Origin: Candidatus Bathyarchaeota archaeon ex4484_135
Lineage (GTDB): Archaea; Thermoproteota; Bathyarchaeia; EX4484-135
Direction: 5' to 3'
Assembly (NCBI GenBank): GCA_002255025.1
Contig: NJEJ01000027.1
Span: 1 to 10,725 of the forward strand
DNA length: 10,725 bases
The position numbers were made by a program, and so were the translations under genes. Below are positions 1 through 6,822 of the stretch, piece by piece; the first letter of the stretch is position 1, and each line of letters starts with the position of its first letter. A model generated the notes under the pieces. That model was not told where the DNA came from, searched no databases, and saw only the letters and a program-made list of their open reading frames with translations.

Positions 1-38
1 TGAGCCCGCCGCCTTTGGCCTGGCTCGGCCACCCCCGC
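1..38 (-). tRNA. tRNA-Leu, 5' part only (anticodon CAA or CAG, cut by window edge)
   Basis: Read on the minus strand from 38 down to 1, the sequence folds as the 5' half of a class II tRNA. It has a seven-base acceptor strand GCGGGGG (38-32), then T8 and G9. A 3-bp D stem GCC/GGC (29-27 with 13-11) encloses a 13-nt D loop containing the GG pair and ending in AAA. The anticodon stem 5' strand GCGGG follows, then the loop start C, T33, C34, A35. An anticodon starting with CA, together with the short D stem and archaeal Leu-type body, indicates leucine (CAA or CAG). The variable arm, T arm, 3' end and any intron lie outside the window. A TATA-like box sits at the right distance upstream. Confidence 0.85.
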
Positions 39-63
39 ACCAACCTAACCCTTACGGGGCGGG

Positions 64-74
64 GATTTAAGCTC
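64..74 (-). promoter_or_regulatory. TATA-like promoter of the tRNA-Leu
   Basis: The minus strand reads GAGCTTAAATC. The TTAAAT core (65-70) is centred about 29 nt before the mature tRNA 5' end, which would place the transcript start around 42, a few bases upstream of position 38 as expected for a tRNA primary transcript. The same 11-mer occurs at 2480-2490 in front of another gene. The tRNA therefore probably has its own promoter rather than depending on read-through from pyrH, whose stop is only 43 bp away. Confidence 0.6.
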
Positions 75-81
75 TGAGCCC

Positions 82-762
82 TCAGGGCCCCACGAGGCTC
101 CCTATATCAACCCCCTTCAGGGCCCTGTATATGTCCTCGGGGTCCCTGCCGTCCACGACCCTTATCCTTATGCCCGACCTCATGGCCAACCTGACGGCCT
201 GCAGGTCCAGCAGCTCATAAGAACCGGCCCTGGTGGGCAGGCCGGATAGGAGCCTCATGGCTTCCTCGTAGGTCAGCTTGGGTATCTTCTCGGCTCTCGG
301 GTCCCGCTTTGGGTCAGCCGTGTAAATGCCGTCTATGTCCGTGGCCTTCACCACCAGCTTGGAGCCCATCAGCTCTGCCGCTAAGACAGCTACCGTATCG
401 GTCGATTGACCTGGCTGGAGGCCGCCTAGGACGGTTATACGCCTTGACGACATGGCCCTTGACAAGCTCGTGAAATCAGAAGGTATCTCGGGCACTTCAT
501 CGGGCCTTAGGAAGACGGACAGCAAGCTTGCGTTCAACCTCGAGGCCATTATGCCCAGCTCGTCGCACACGGCCTCGCTGGCACCGGCCTCTCTCGCCGC
601 CCTTATGAACTCCCTGGCCAGCTCTCCCCCGCCCGCCACGACCGCCAGCTTGAAGCCCTCTCCCAAGAGGCGTTTGAAGATCGAAGCCAGGCCCTTGAGG
701 ACGGCCGGATCAGGCCTCAGAGGGAAGGCAAAGCCCCCCAGCTTCACTACCCCTTTCTCCAA
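82..762 (-). CDS. pyrH: Uridylate (UMP) kinase
   Basis: Phosphorylates UMP to UDP with ATP in cytoplasmic pyrimidine nucleotide synthesis. The 226-residue protein has the amino acid kinase fold and the usual length of archaeal UMP kinases. Visible motifs are VVKLGG (5-10), VVAGGGELAR (41-50), the ELGIMASRLNA UMP-site segment (68-78), GGLQPGQSTD (113-122), the ATDIDGIYTADP nucleotide-binding segment (140-151) and RAGSYELLD (178-186). GGxQPGQST and AGxYELLD closely resemble Sulfolobus UMP kinase as I remember it. I chose a TTG start at 762 because AGGAGG lies 8 nt upstream and this keeps the first beta strand complete. A GTG at 747 with GGAG 9 nt upstream is the alternative. The start overlaps the end of the upstream UbiD gene by 16 nt, so the two are probably translationally coupled. 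Confidence 0.93.
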   Translation of the reverse strand: MEKGVVKLGGFAFPLRPDPAVLKGLASIFKRLLGEGFKLAVVAGGGELAREFIRAAREAGASEAVCDELGIMASRLNASLLSVFLRPDEVPEIPSDFTSLSRAMSSRRITVLGGLQPGQSTDTVAVLAAELMGSKLVVKATDIDGIYTADPKRDPRAEKIPKLTYEEAMRLLSGLPTRAGSYELLDLQAVRLAMRSGIRIRVVDGRDPEDIYRALKGVDIGSLVGP

Positions 763-2096
763 GGCCCGAGCCTCCTCAGCAGCTCCCTTACCTCCTGGCT
801 GACCGGTATGCTGGCTTTCTCAAAGGCCTTCCTATCCCTGCCCAAGGGCACGGTGGCATCTAAGCCCACCTTGGTAGTGAGGCCCGTCTCCTGATCAGCA
901 CTTGGGTCGAGCGTGGAGCCCCTCACGTTCCTTATCACCACGAGGTCCTCATCGGCCTGGAACCTAGTCGCTATGGCCCACTCCACCTGCTCCGGGTCGT
1001 AGATGTCTATGTCAGGGTCAACCACGACTACGTGCTTCAGACTCGGGTGTGCCGAGAAGGCAGCTAATATGGCATTCTTCGCATCTCCATCCACGTTCTT
1101 CTCTATGGCTATGGCTGCGTGGAGCCAGCCACAGCCCCCGGGCGTGAGGTTCACGGCCTTCACGGACGGCACGACCTGTGAGACAGCCTTCCATACCTCG
1201 GCTTCCCTCGGGAAGCCCATGAAGAGCCTGTGCTCTAGGCCGCCGGGGAGTATGGCGTGGTAATACGGCTCCTCCCTGATCCATATCTTCAGCACTTCGA
1301 CGACCGGCTGCTGCCTGACGGCATCGTAGGTGCCCGTTATATCGACAAGGGGTCCTTCAGGTGCGGTTTCATAGGCCTTAAGGCGACCTTCTATGACTAT
1401 TTCGGCCTCTGAAGGCACTCTGGCGTCTACTTCCTCGCACTCCACCAACTTTAGTTGGCCGTTCAGCAGCGTATTCGCCACGTAAAACTCGCTCACGCCG
1501 AAGGGGACGGGTGTTGTAGAGGCCAGTATCACGGCCGGGTGGACGCCTATAGCTATACCTATGCCTAAGTCGTGCCCTTCTTCCCTGGCCATCTGCCAGA
1601 GCCTGTAGAGGTGCCTCGGGACGAGCCTTATGGCCATCTTGCGGCCATCGAACACGAGGAGCCTGTGGACGGACACGTTCTCCACGGAACCGTCCGGGCT
1701 CTTGGCCGATATGACGGCCGAGGTTATGTAAGGCCCGGCGTCGCCCTCATAGTGTTTCAGAACCGGAAGCCTCGTCAGGTCAGGCTCAACCTCCTCCCAG
1801 GGGCCAGAATCCACGACTTCGGGCTCGGAGGGCTTTTCCTTGGCTTCCATCAGCTTCCGGTAGGCCGATACCACATCTTTTACACCTAACGCCTTTAGGA
1901 GCCTACGCCTGTTGCACAAGTTAGCAATTACCTTGAAGTCCTCGTGGCCCCTTACCTTCTCGAAGCATAACACGGGCCCGCCGTCCAAGGCCCTCATGAC
2001 GGCTGATATCTCGTATTCGGTGGACAGCTCCTCCTCTATGGAGAGGAAATCGCCTTCCTTCCGGCAGGAGGCCAGGAAGTCCCTAAGGCTCACCAC
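747..2096 (-). CDS. UbiD-family decarboxylase, probably trans-anhydromevalonate 5-phosphate decarboxylase
   Basis: This 449-residue protein is a full-length UbiD/Fdc-type decarboxylase, enzymes that use prenylated FMN made by a UbiX partner. Family segments visible are SVHRLLV (142-148), IGVHPAVILASTTPVPFG (183-200), VPSEAEIVIEG (227-237), EGPLVDITG (247-255), LPGGLEHRLFMG (283-294) and VVVDPDIDIYD (357-367). In archaea, the UbiD homolog characterised from Aeropyrum decarboxylates anhydromevalonate phosphate to isopentenyl phosphate for membrane lipid synthesis; assigning this protein to that step is inference from taxon and length. Other UbiD decarboxylations remain possible. No UbiX is in the window. 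The GTG start at 2096 has AGGAGG 6 nt upstream; a second GTG at 2093 is equally reasonable. It overlaps the upstream small gene by 14 nt and pyrH by 16 nt. Confidence 0.85.
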   Translation of the reverse strand: MVSLRDFLASCRKEGDFLSIEEELSTEYEISAVMRALDGGPVLCFEKVRGHEDFKVIANLCNRRRLLKALGVKDVVSAYRKLMEAKEKPSEPEVVDSGPWEEVEPDLTRLPVLKHYEGDAGPYITSAVISAKSPDGSVENVSVHRLLVFDGRKMAIRLVPRHLYRLWQMAREEGHDLGIGIAIGVHPAVILASTTPVPFGVSEFYVANTLLNGQLKLVECEEVDARVPSEAEIVIEGRLKAYETAPEGPLVDITGTYDAVRQQPVVEVLKIWIREEPYYHAILPGGLEHRLFMGFPREAEVWKAVSQVVPSVKAVNLTPGGCGWLHAAIAIEKNVDGDAKNAILAAFSAHPSLKHVVVVDPDIDIYDPEQVEWAIATRFQADEDLVVIRNVRGSTLDPSADQETGLTTKVGLDATVPLGRDRKAFEKASIPVSQEVRELLRRLGPWRKG

Positions 2097-2448
2097 GTCC
2101 TCCCTCCTCTAGGACCTTCCTAAGGACTGCTAGGGCCCTGGTGCCCACCTCCACATCCGAGCCCTGGGCCCTTATGGACACTATGGCTATTCGGCCGAAG
2201 AGGCTGGCCATTCTCTCGGCCAGCAGCCTCGCGGTGGTGACGTGCCTGTGGCCTAGCACGTTGGCCGATATGGGTGCCGGGAAGCCGGGCGTGCCCTCTG
2301 GTATTGCCACGGCGAGGGTCCCGAGCCTCAGATCGCCCTCTGATACCAGGAGGATGCAGGCGTTATCGAGCTCGAGCAAGAGTGCATTATATGGTCGCCC
2401 GTCTACCTCCTCCTTCACCTTGACCAACCTGGCCCCATCTAATTCCAT
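2083..2448 (-). CDS. Small protein resembling proteasome assembly chaperone 4 (PAC4 family)
   Basis: A 121-residue soluble protein without signal peptide or membrane helix. The middle and C-terminal parts, with CILLVSEGDLRLGTLAVAIP at about 31-50, PISANVLGHRHVTTARLLAER at about 58-78, then IVSIRAQGSDVEVG and a final helix, line up by eye with the PAC4 pattern: LAVAM, IP-S-LLG-x(5)-T, RLA, VSY, and a final helix. PAC4-type proteins help assemble proteasome alpha rings, and archaeal members are known mostly from sequence. This is recognition from memory of the pattern, not a search, so the role is tentative. A TATA-like box at 2480-2490 predicts transcription from about 2458, a 10-nt leader. 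The gene starts an overlapping set with the UbiD decarboxylase and UMP kinase, which gives no clear functional link to proteasomes. Confidence 0.5.
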   Translation of the reverse strand: MELDGARLVKVKEEVDGRPYNALLLELDNACILLVSEGDLRLGTLAVAIPEGTPGFPAPISANVLGHRHVTTARLLAERMASLFGRIAIVSIRAQGSDVEVGTRALAVLRKVLEEGGRGEP

Positions 2449-2466
2449 GTTCCCTGTCCCATTTGA

Positions 2467-3762
2467 TTACGCAGGAGGAGATTTAAGCTCGGCGGGCTCC
2501 TCGACCTCGTTCCCGTCCCTGCCGACCCTTATCCTGCCCACGCACAGCTTTGTTATGGCGTCTTCTTTCACGGGCGTGAAGAGCTTCACGGCCCTCTTCC
2601 TGTAATCTAGGCAGACCACGGTCCCTATGCCCAGGAAACGTCCGTCTCCATCGTAAAGTGCTACCAGCAGGTCTTTCTCCTGCCCCTTCTTGAAGACCTC
2701 GACTTTCTTGCCCATGTACTCCTCTAGCCTCGATATGGCCTCCTGGTCTGGCATCATCTCATCATCGAAGATAAGCGTTATCCTCTCCGGGCCCTCCTCG
2801 CACAGGAGGGACTCTAGGCCCAGCAGGGACCTTATCAGGGCCATCCTTTCCTTAGACGGCCTCAGGCCAGAGCCCGGGAGGCGTCCCTCCACCTTTACCC
2901 AGTCGAGTTGGACGGAAATGATCTTCGAGCCGTCGAGGTACCTCATGTAACCCTGGGCCCTGAGCTCACGCCTCACCTCCCTGTCGCGTTCCTTGACGAA
3001 GGGAGATATCTCTAGGACCTTCACCTGCCATTCCTCCAGAGAAGCCAGTATGTGCTTAAGCTCTTCTCCACGTTGGAGGGCTAGCACGGCCTTGGGCTGC
3101 ACTATGTCTGCCATGGCCTTCTTGTACTCCGCCGCCCCCTGGCCGCGTATCCAGCCGTCCGTGTTCACGACTAGGAAATCGACGCCTTCTTCTGCTGCCT
3201 TCTTCACCATCTCCTCCAGCCCCCTGAGGGCCTTCTCGACCATGTAGGAAGGCGTCTTGTCCCCGAGGAAGAAGGCGTGCTCAGCCCTCAGCTCTGACAG
3301 ATCTAAGACGGGCTTAGCGGCTTTAGCGAACCCTATGGTACATGGTGGCCCCACGTCGGATTGGCCTACGTCTGCATCTATCACGCCTACCGACCGGCCT
3401 GCCTTGAGGGCCGTGTTGACGAGGTAAGTGCACAAGCTCGTCTTCCCGACGTCAACCCCCCCGAGGACCATCACCCTCATCTCGCCTGAATCAGCCAGCA
3501 GTTCTCCAACGGCCTCGTGCCACGAGGGCGGTATCGGGCTCCCTTCTACCACGGATGAGGAACCTCCCTGCCCGACCACCACTTCTAGCTCTGAGGGCTC
3601 TAGGGCCTCCAGGGGCATCCTGCGTCCTTTCCTGACCACGAGTCTCTTCCTCGGCTTCAGCTCTGCCCCGAAGACGGATACCCTGCCGGAGACCACCAGG
3701 GCGGAGGAAGGGCCATCGAGCAGCAGCGTCTTCCCAGGCTCCAGCCTAACCGGCGTTGCCAT
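2467..3762 (-). CDS. Polynucleotide 5'-hydroxyl kinase, Clp1/Grc3 family
   Basis: Transfers phosphate from a nucleoside triphosphate to 5'-OH ends of RNA or DNA; eukaryotic relatives act in tRNA splicing, pre-mRNA 3' processing (Clp1) and rRNA processing (Grc3). The 431-residue protein has a beta-rich N-terminal domain (about 1-80), then a P-loop kinase domain with Walker A GGVDVGKTSLC (101-111). The family hallmark DADVGQSDVGPP follows at 129-140, and VNTDGWIRGQGA at 199-210 corresponds to the NT-GW-xGxG motif. A C-terminal beta-rich domain follows (about 285-431). No catalytic element looks missing. The ATG at 3762 fits a TATA-like box at 3795-3804 that predicts a leader of about 10 nt. The stop lies 18 nt before the PAC4-like gene. 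The role in archaeal RNA repair or processing is not settled. Confidence 0.88.
   Translation of the reverse strand: MATPVRLEPGKTLLLDGPSSALVVSGRVSVFGAELKPRKRLVVRKGRRMPLEALEPSELEVVVGQGGSSSVVEGSPIPPSWHEAVGELLADSGEMRVMVLGGVDVGKTSLCTYLVNTALKAGRSVGVIDADVGQSDVGPPCTIGFAKAAKPVLDLSELRAEHAFFLGDKTPSYMVEKALRGLEEMVKKAAEEGVDFLVVNTDGWIRGQGAAEYKKAMADIVQPKAVLALQRGEELKHILASLEEWQVKVLEISPFVKERDREVRRELRAQGYMRYLDGSKIISVQLDWVKVEGRLPGSGLRPSKERMALIRSLLGLESLLCEEGPERITLIFDDEMMPDQEAISRLEEYMGKKVEVFKKGQEKDLLVALYDGDGRFLGIGTVVCLDYRKRAVKLFTPVKEDAITKLCVGRIRVGRDGNEVEEPAELKSPPA
2480..2490 (-). promoter_or_regulatory. TATA-like promoter inside the kinase gene 3' end, for the PAC4-like operon
   Basis: The minus strand reads GAGCTTAAATC, identical over 11 nt to the tRNA-Leu promoter box at 64-74. 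It lies in the last codons of the Clp1/Grc3-type kinase. Its core is centred near 2483, predicting a start near 2458, 10 nt ahead of the ATG at 2448. The PAC4-like, UbiD and UMP kinase genes may therefore be transcribed independently of the kinase. Confidence 0.45.
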
Positions 3763-3794
3763 CTCCAGCCCTAGGTCATCAGCTTGCTTGCTCG

Positions 3795-3804
3795 TAAAAA
3801 TATT
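3795..3804 (-). promoter_or_regulatory. TATA-like promoter of the Clp1/Grc3-type kinase
   Basis: The minus strand reads AATATTTTTA, the most AT-rich stretch of the 100-bp gap between the membrane operon and the kinase. Its core is centred near 3798, giving a predicted start near 3772, about 10 nt upstream of the ATG at 3762. Confidence 0.5.
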
Positions 3805-3837
3805 GCTCGATTAACGCCGGATAGAGCTATTGGTTGG

Positions 3838-3860
3838 AGAAAAGGCCTAACAGGGCCAGG
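3838..3860 (-). terminator. Possible terminator after the membrane-protein operon
   Basis: Just after the stop codon at 3863, the minus strand contains GGCC, a 6-nt loop, GGCC and then TTTT. The stem is short (4 bp), so this may simply be a T-rich archaeal termination site or chance. Confidence 0.3.
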
Positions 3861-3862
3861 CG

Positions 3863-4234
3863 TTATTTCCTACCAAGCTTCCCCAGGCCGTAGCCGAGCG
3901 AACAGAGGCCTAGGCAGATGAGCAGCACAGCCCACAAGGCCTCCGGGGCGAGCAGGCAGGCGATGCCGGACGAGGTCAGGAGGGAGCCAAGCAGGGCCAG
4001 GGGGAGGGCCTTGTGCCTGGTCCAGGGCCTGGCGTACCTGACGGCTGCATCAACGAACAGGAGGATGCCCAAGGCCGTCAGGCCAAGCGATAAGGCCTCT
4101 TGAGGCCTCAGGAAGCCCAGCTCCGCCAGGAGACCTACCGAGCCCAGGACCAAGAGGGTGAGGCCGAGGAACACAAAGCCTATGGGGTCCGTCTTCCTCA
4201 CGGCCCTCGGCAGCTCGGGCAGCTCCAAGCTCAT
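3863..4234 (-). CDS. Small four-helix membrane protein of unknown function
   Basis: I do not recognise a family. The 123-residue protein has a short polar N-terminus (about 1-17, rich in Pro, Glu and Arg) and four hydrophobic segments at about 18-38, 46-66, 75-95 and 98-117, ending in a basic tail (GKLGRK). Short loops carry Arg/Lys residues (for example RYARPWTRHK, about 66-75), consistent with a compact integral membrane protein. Its ATG overlaps the TGA of the upstream LGS-repeat gene (ATGA), so it is surely in the same operon. AGGAGG lies only 2 nt before this ATG but 8 nt before a TTG at codon 3 (4228), which could be the true start. It may be a membrane partner of the upstream protein. 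Confidence 0.6.
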   Translation of the reverse strand: MSLELPELPRAVRKTDPIGFVFLGLTLLVLGSVGLLAELGFLRPQEALSLGLTALGILLFVDAAVRYARPWTRHKALPLALLGSLLTSSGIACLLAPEALWAVLLICLGLCSLGYGLGKLGRK

Positions 4235-5130
4235 GGCCTCCTAGCTCTGACCTCAACGGAGCCCAGGACCGTCCTGACCGATACGTACATGAACTTGCTG
4301 GCCTCCTCGAAGCTCGATGACCTTATGCACAGGTAGTTCCAGCGTTCCTCCACGACAGTGAAGCCGTTTAACTCCTTATCCAGGGAGCCCAGGGATGTCC
4401 TTGCCTCAATCTGGCATCCCACTTCCTCGCCTACCTCAGCATCGAGCTGGATGCTCCCGAGAGATGTCTGAACCCTTATGGTACAGTTGGAAGTGAGCGA
4501 CGCGGCTTCTATGTGTAGTTCTACGGAGCCTAAGGAGCTTGAGAGCACAAGGGACTTCAGGTTCGTGGCGTTCAAGTAGGCCTCTATGCTGCCCATGTCC
4601 GTATCTACGTCGGCTGACCAAGGAAGCCAATCGGCCACGTAGAGCTCTAGAGGCGACGAGCTAAGCGATATGTTCACGACCAACAGGCCGTCCACGACCT
4701 CATACCGAAGGGAACCGCTGGCATTCGTGTAATATACTGCCCTGACGTAGAAATCTCTCCCGCTCGTGCTACGTATTTCCACGGAGCCCAGGTCAACATC
4801 GCACTCGAGCACGAGGCCGCTGACGGCTCCTACGTCTCCTGGCCCTACGGATTTCACAAATGGCTTAGCTGCCCTCGTGGACACAGCCAAGATGCCGGTG
4901 CTCGCCACGAGCAAGACCACCAGCGATAGGACTAGGAGGACGGCTGGACCGCCGTTCCTTACCCTCAAGAGGCCCAGGATGGCCAGGACGGCCCCCGAGA
5001 GCACCATGCTTATAGCTATAACTGTTTCGAGCGGGAGGCTACTGAGCGGGAAGAAGCCAGTTATGTAAAAGCAGCCCGACGTTATGAACAATAGCCCTGA
5101 TAAAATCAGGAGAATCTCCCTGGCCTCCAA
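4231..5130 (-). CDS. Membrane-anchored beta-repeat protein (LiaF/DUF4097-like)
   Basis: From the TTG at 5130 the protein has 299 residues. Three hydrophobic helices (about 5-27, 34-57 and 61-85) are followed by a polar, Ser- and Val-rich beta domain to the C-terminus, probably outside the membrane. Six related motifs are visible: LGSVE 114-118, MGSIE 179-183, LGSVE 200-204, LGSIQ 224-228, LGSLD 247-251 and LGSVE 289-293. The middle four are spaced 21-24 residues apart, like turns of a beta-solenoid. This layout matches the LiaF/DUF4097 'putative adhesin' type of envelope protein, whose roles are mostly unknown. I prefer the TTG at 5130 because GGAGGG lies 7 nt upstream; a TTG at 5166 would add 12 residues and overlap the preceding gene by 17 nt. 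Cysteines at C230 and C239 are near each other in the repeat region. Confidence 0.72.
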   Translation of the reverse strand: MEAREILLILSGLLFITSGCFYITGFFPLSSLPLETVIAISMVLSGAVLAILGLLRVRNGGPAVLLVLSLVVLLVASTGILAVSTRAAKPFVKSVGPGDVGAVSGLVLECDVDLGSVEIRSTSGRDFYVRAVYYTNASGSLRYEVVDGLLVVNISLSSSPLELYVADWLPWSADVDTDMGSIEAYLNATNLKSLVLSSSLGSVELHIEAASLTSNCTIRVQTSLGSIQLDAEVGEEVGCQIEARTSLGSLDKELNGFTVVEERWNYLCIRSSSFEEASKFMYVSVRTVLGSVEVRARRP

Positions 5131-5149
5131 GGCAGAACCCTCCGGCTCG

Positions 5150-5338
5150 CTACTCCTTTTCCTCAACCATACCCGCCCTGGCCAAGAGGCCCCAAACCAA
5201 GAAGACCACGCCCAGGACTATTAGGATGGCCGGGAACCACTCGACGCCCAAGAGCATTATGATGCCCATCCCTATCAATATGAGGCCCAGAAGCACGAGC
5301 CAGCTCACGCCCCTCTTCTCCTCGGACATCTCCGCCAC
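5150..5338 (-). CDS. Two-helix small membrane protein, first gene of the membrane operon
   Basis: A 62-residue protein with a charged N-terminus (MAEMSEEKR), hydrophobic helices at about 13-31 and 34-54, and an acidic tail (MVEEKE). The second half, WFPAILIVLGVVFLVWGLL, resembles the short helix pairs at the N-terminus of LiaF/DUF5668-type proteins, but no function can be assigned. The GTG at 5338 fits a leaderless transcript, because a TATA-like box is centred 25 nt upstream. An ATG at 5329, preceded by GAGGGGGAG, is the alternative start. The stop is 19 nt upstream of the preferred start of the LGS-repeat gene. Confidence 0.68.
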   Translation of the reverse strand: MAEMSEEKRGVSWLVLLGLILIGMGIIMLLGVEWFPAILIVLGVVFLVWGLLARAGMVEEKE

Positions 5339-5360
5339 CGCTCCCCCTCGGCCCCTCGGG

Positions 5361-5368
5361 ATTTAAGA
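5361..5368 (-). promoter_or_regulatory. TATA-like promoter of the membrane-protein operon
   Basis: The minus strand reads CTTAAATCCC, nearly the same as the boxes at 64-74 and 2480-2490. The TTAAAT core (5361-5366) is centred 25 nt before the GTG at 5338, predicting a leaderless mRNA. It lies against the stop codon of the radical SAM gene (5369-5371), so the operon is probably transcribed separately from it. Confidence 0.55.
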
Positions 5369-6757
5369 TTACCGGCCGAATATCATCCTCCTGAGGAAGT
5401 AGGCGTTGACGGCCCTCCTGAAGCGGTTGCAGGACGTGAGGCCCTTCAGGAGCTTAAGAGGTCTCAGGAAGAACCTCCTATAACAGGCCAGCATGAGGGA
5501 GTGAACCTCACGCCTTGAGAGCGTTTCCGTAGGCATTATGACGTGGGCAAGATCGTATTTAGACCAATCATGAACTTCTATCCAGCCCTTCTTCATGGCT
5601 TCCTCATAGAGGGGCGTCCCGGGGAAAGGCGTCAGGGGGGTGAATATGGCGAAATCGGCCCCGAGCTCCTCGGCCAGCTCCTCCTTAGCTAGTATGGTCT
5701 CCCTCGTGTCCTTACGCTCTCCTATGACGAACATGGCCTGCGTTATTATGTCGTGGTCCCTCAGGACCTTAAAGGCCTCCTTGACCTGGGATAAGGTCAG
5801 GTTCTTCCCGTACCTCCTGAGCTCGGCGTCCGAGACCCCTTCCACACCCACCAGGACCCAGAAGAGGCCTGCCTCCTTCATCAGGCCTATTAGGTCCTTA
5901 TCACGCACAAGCAGGTCAGCACGGGCCTCCATGCCCCAGTGGACATCGAGGTCCCTCTCGATTATCTCGCGGCATATGGCCACGTTCCTTTCCCGGCTGA
6001 GGTTGAAGGTATCGTCCCCGAACCATATCAGGTCCTTGTTGTAACGCTCTCTGACCAGCTCCATCTCGTCCACGACACGCTCGGGGCCGTGGGGACGCCA
6101 GACACCACGCCAGAAGATACGCTCGCTGCAGAAGGAACAGTTAAACGGGCATCCCCGGCTGCTGACGAGCATGGTGGCCCTCTTGCCCCAGGCCACAAGC
6201 CTGTAGCGGTCCATGGGCAATAGGTCCCACGCTGGCATGGGGAGGCTATCTAGGTCCTTTATCAACGGCCTCTCGCCCGTGAAGACCACGCGGCCGCTTG
6301 GGTCCCTGAAGGCCAGGCCCAAAACGCCCCGTAGGTCCCTGCCTTCTTCAACGGCCCTGACGAGCTCGTAGGCCGTCAGCTCTCCTTCCCCCACCACGAC
6401 CACGTCCAAGAAGGGGCTCTCGAGCAGCGATTCCTCGGCCAGGATGGAGAAGTGCGGCCCGCTGGCCACCGTCAGGACGCCCGGCCCCAGGATTTCCTTG
6501 GCTATCTCAAGGACCTTGAGGGCCCTGTCAGCATAGCAGGTCGGCCCACCGACGCCTACCACATCGGGCTCCAGCTTCTCCAGGGCTCTCGCGAGCCTAT
6601 CCCAATCCCACCGCAGGGCCGTGCAATCTATTACGCGTGTCCAGATGCCTCTTGACCTGAGGAAGCCAGCTATGTAGGCCAGGCCGACGGGCGGCATGAC
6701 CGTGTCGGCCAAGAGCCACCACCTGGGCTTAGGCGGGTCAACCAAGACCACCCTCAT
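5369..6757 (-). CDS. B12-binding-domain radical SAM enzyme (class B / BchE-like), substrate unknown
   Basis: The 462-residue protein has an N-terminal cobalamin-binding-type Rossmann domain (about 1-150; start MRVVLVDPP, then MPPVGLAYIAGFLRSRG at 21-37 and VVVVGEGE at 119-126). A radical SAM barrel follows with the [4Fe-4S] motif RGCPFNCSFC (201-210; Cys 203, 207 and 210). Also visible are WFGDDTF (245-251), a VGVEGVSD segment (303-310) and a LTPFPGTPLYEEAM motif (375-388). The tail is basic (about 425-462). Such enzymes methylate or rearrange unactivated carbons in tetrapyrroles, hopanoids, archaeal lipids and natural products; this sequence alone does not show which. I start at 6757 because conservation begins there and a TATA-like box lies about 26 nt upstream. 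An open frame up to 6838 would run into the divergent GH3-like gene. Confidence 0.87.
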   Translation of the reverse strand: MRVVLVDPPKPRWWLLADTVMPPVGLAYIAGFLRSRGIWTRVIDCTALRWDWDRLARALEKLEPDVVGVGGPTCYADRALKVLEIAKEILGPGVLTVASGPHFSILAEESLLESPFLDVVVVGEGELTAYELVRAVEEGRDLRGVLGLAFRDPSGRVVFTGERPLIKDLDSLPMPAWDLLPMDRYRLVAWGKRATMLVSSRGCPFNCSFCSERIFWRGVWRPHGPERVVDEMELVRERYNKDLIWFGDDTFNLSRERNVAICREIIERDLDVHWGMEARADLLVRDKDLIGLMKEAGLFWVLVGVEGVSDAELRRYGKNLTLSQVKEAFKVLRDHDIITQAMFVIGERKDTRETILAKEELAEELGADFAIFTPLTPFPGTPLYEEAMKKGWIEVHDWSKYDLAHVIMPTETLSRREVHSLMLACYRRFFLRPLKLLKGLTSCNRFRRAVNAYFLRRMIFGR

Positions 6758-6780
6758 GCCATGGAGCAGAGGCTCACGGG

Positions 6781-6787
6781 CTATATG
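6781..6787. promoter_or_regulatory. Shared TATA-like element between the divergent radical SAM and GH3-like genes
   Basis: CTATATG, the only AT-rich element in the 65-bp spacer. On the minus strand it is centred about 26 nt before the ATG at 6757, giving a leaderless radical SAM transcript. On the plus strand it predicts a start near 6809, 14 nt before the GH3-like ATG at 6823. A near-symmetric TATA could serve both directions. Confidence 0.45.
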
Positions 6788-6822
6788 AGCCAGCCGGGTC
6801 GACAGAAGGCCCTGAGAGAACC

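Noticed and set aside
452..802. Long plus-strand open frame opposite pyrH
   Set aside because: It is a shadow of a well-conserved gene on the other strand. The composition, rich in Ser, Pro and Arg, has no motif, and long antisense frames are common in this GC-rich DNA.
5640..6044. 134-codon plus-strand frame opposite the radical SAM gene
   Set aside because: It lies wholly inside a gene with an identifiable catalytic domain, has low-complexity Ser/Arg content, and lacks a start signal.
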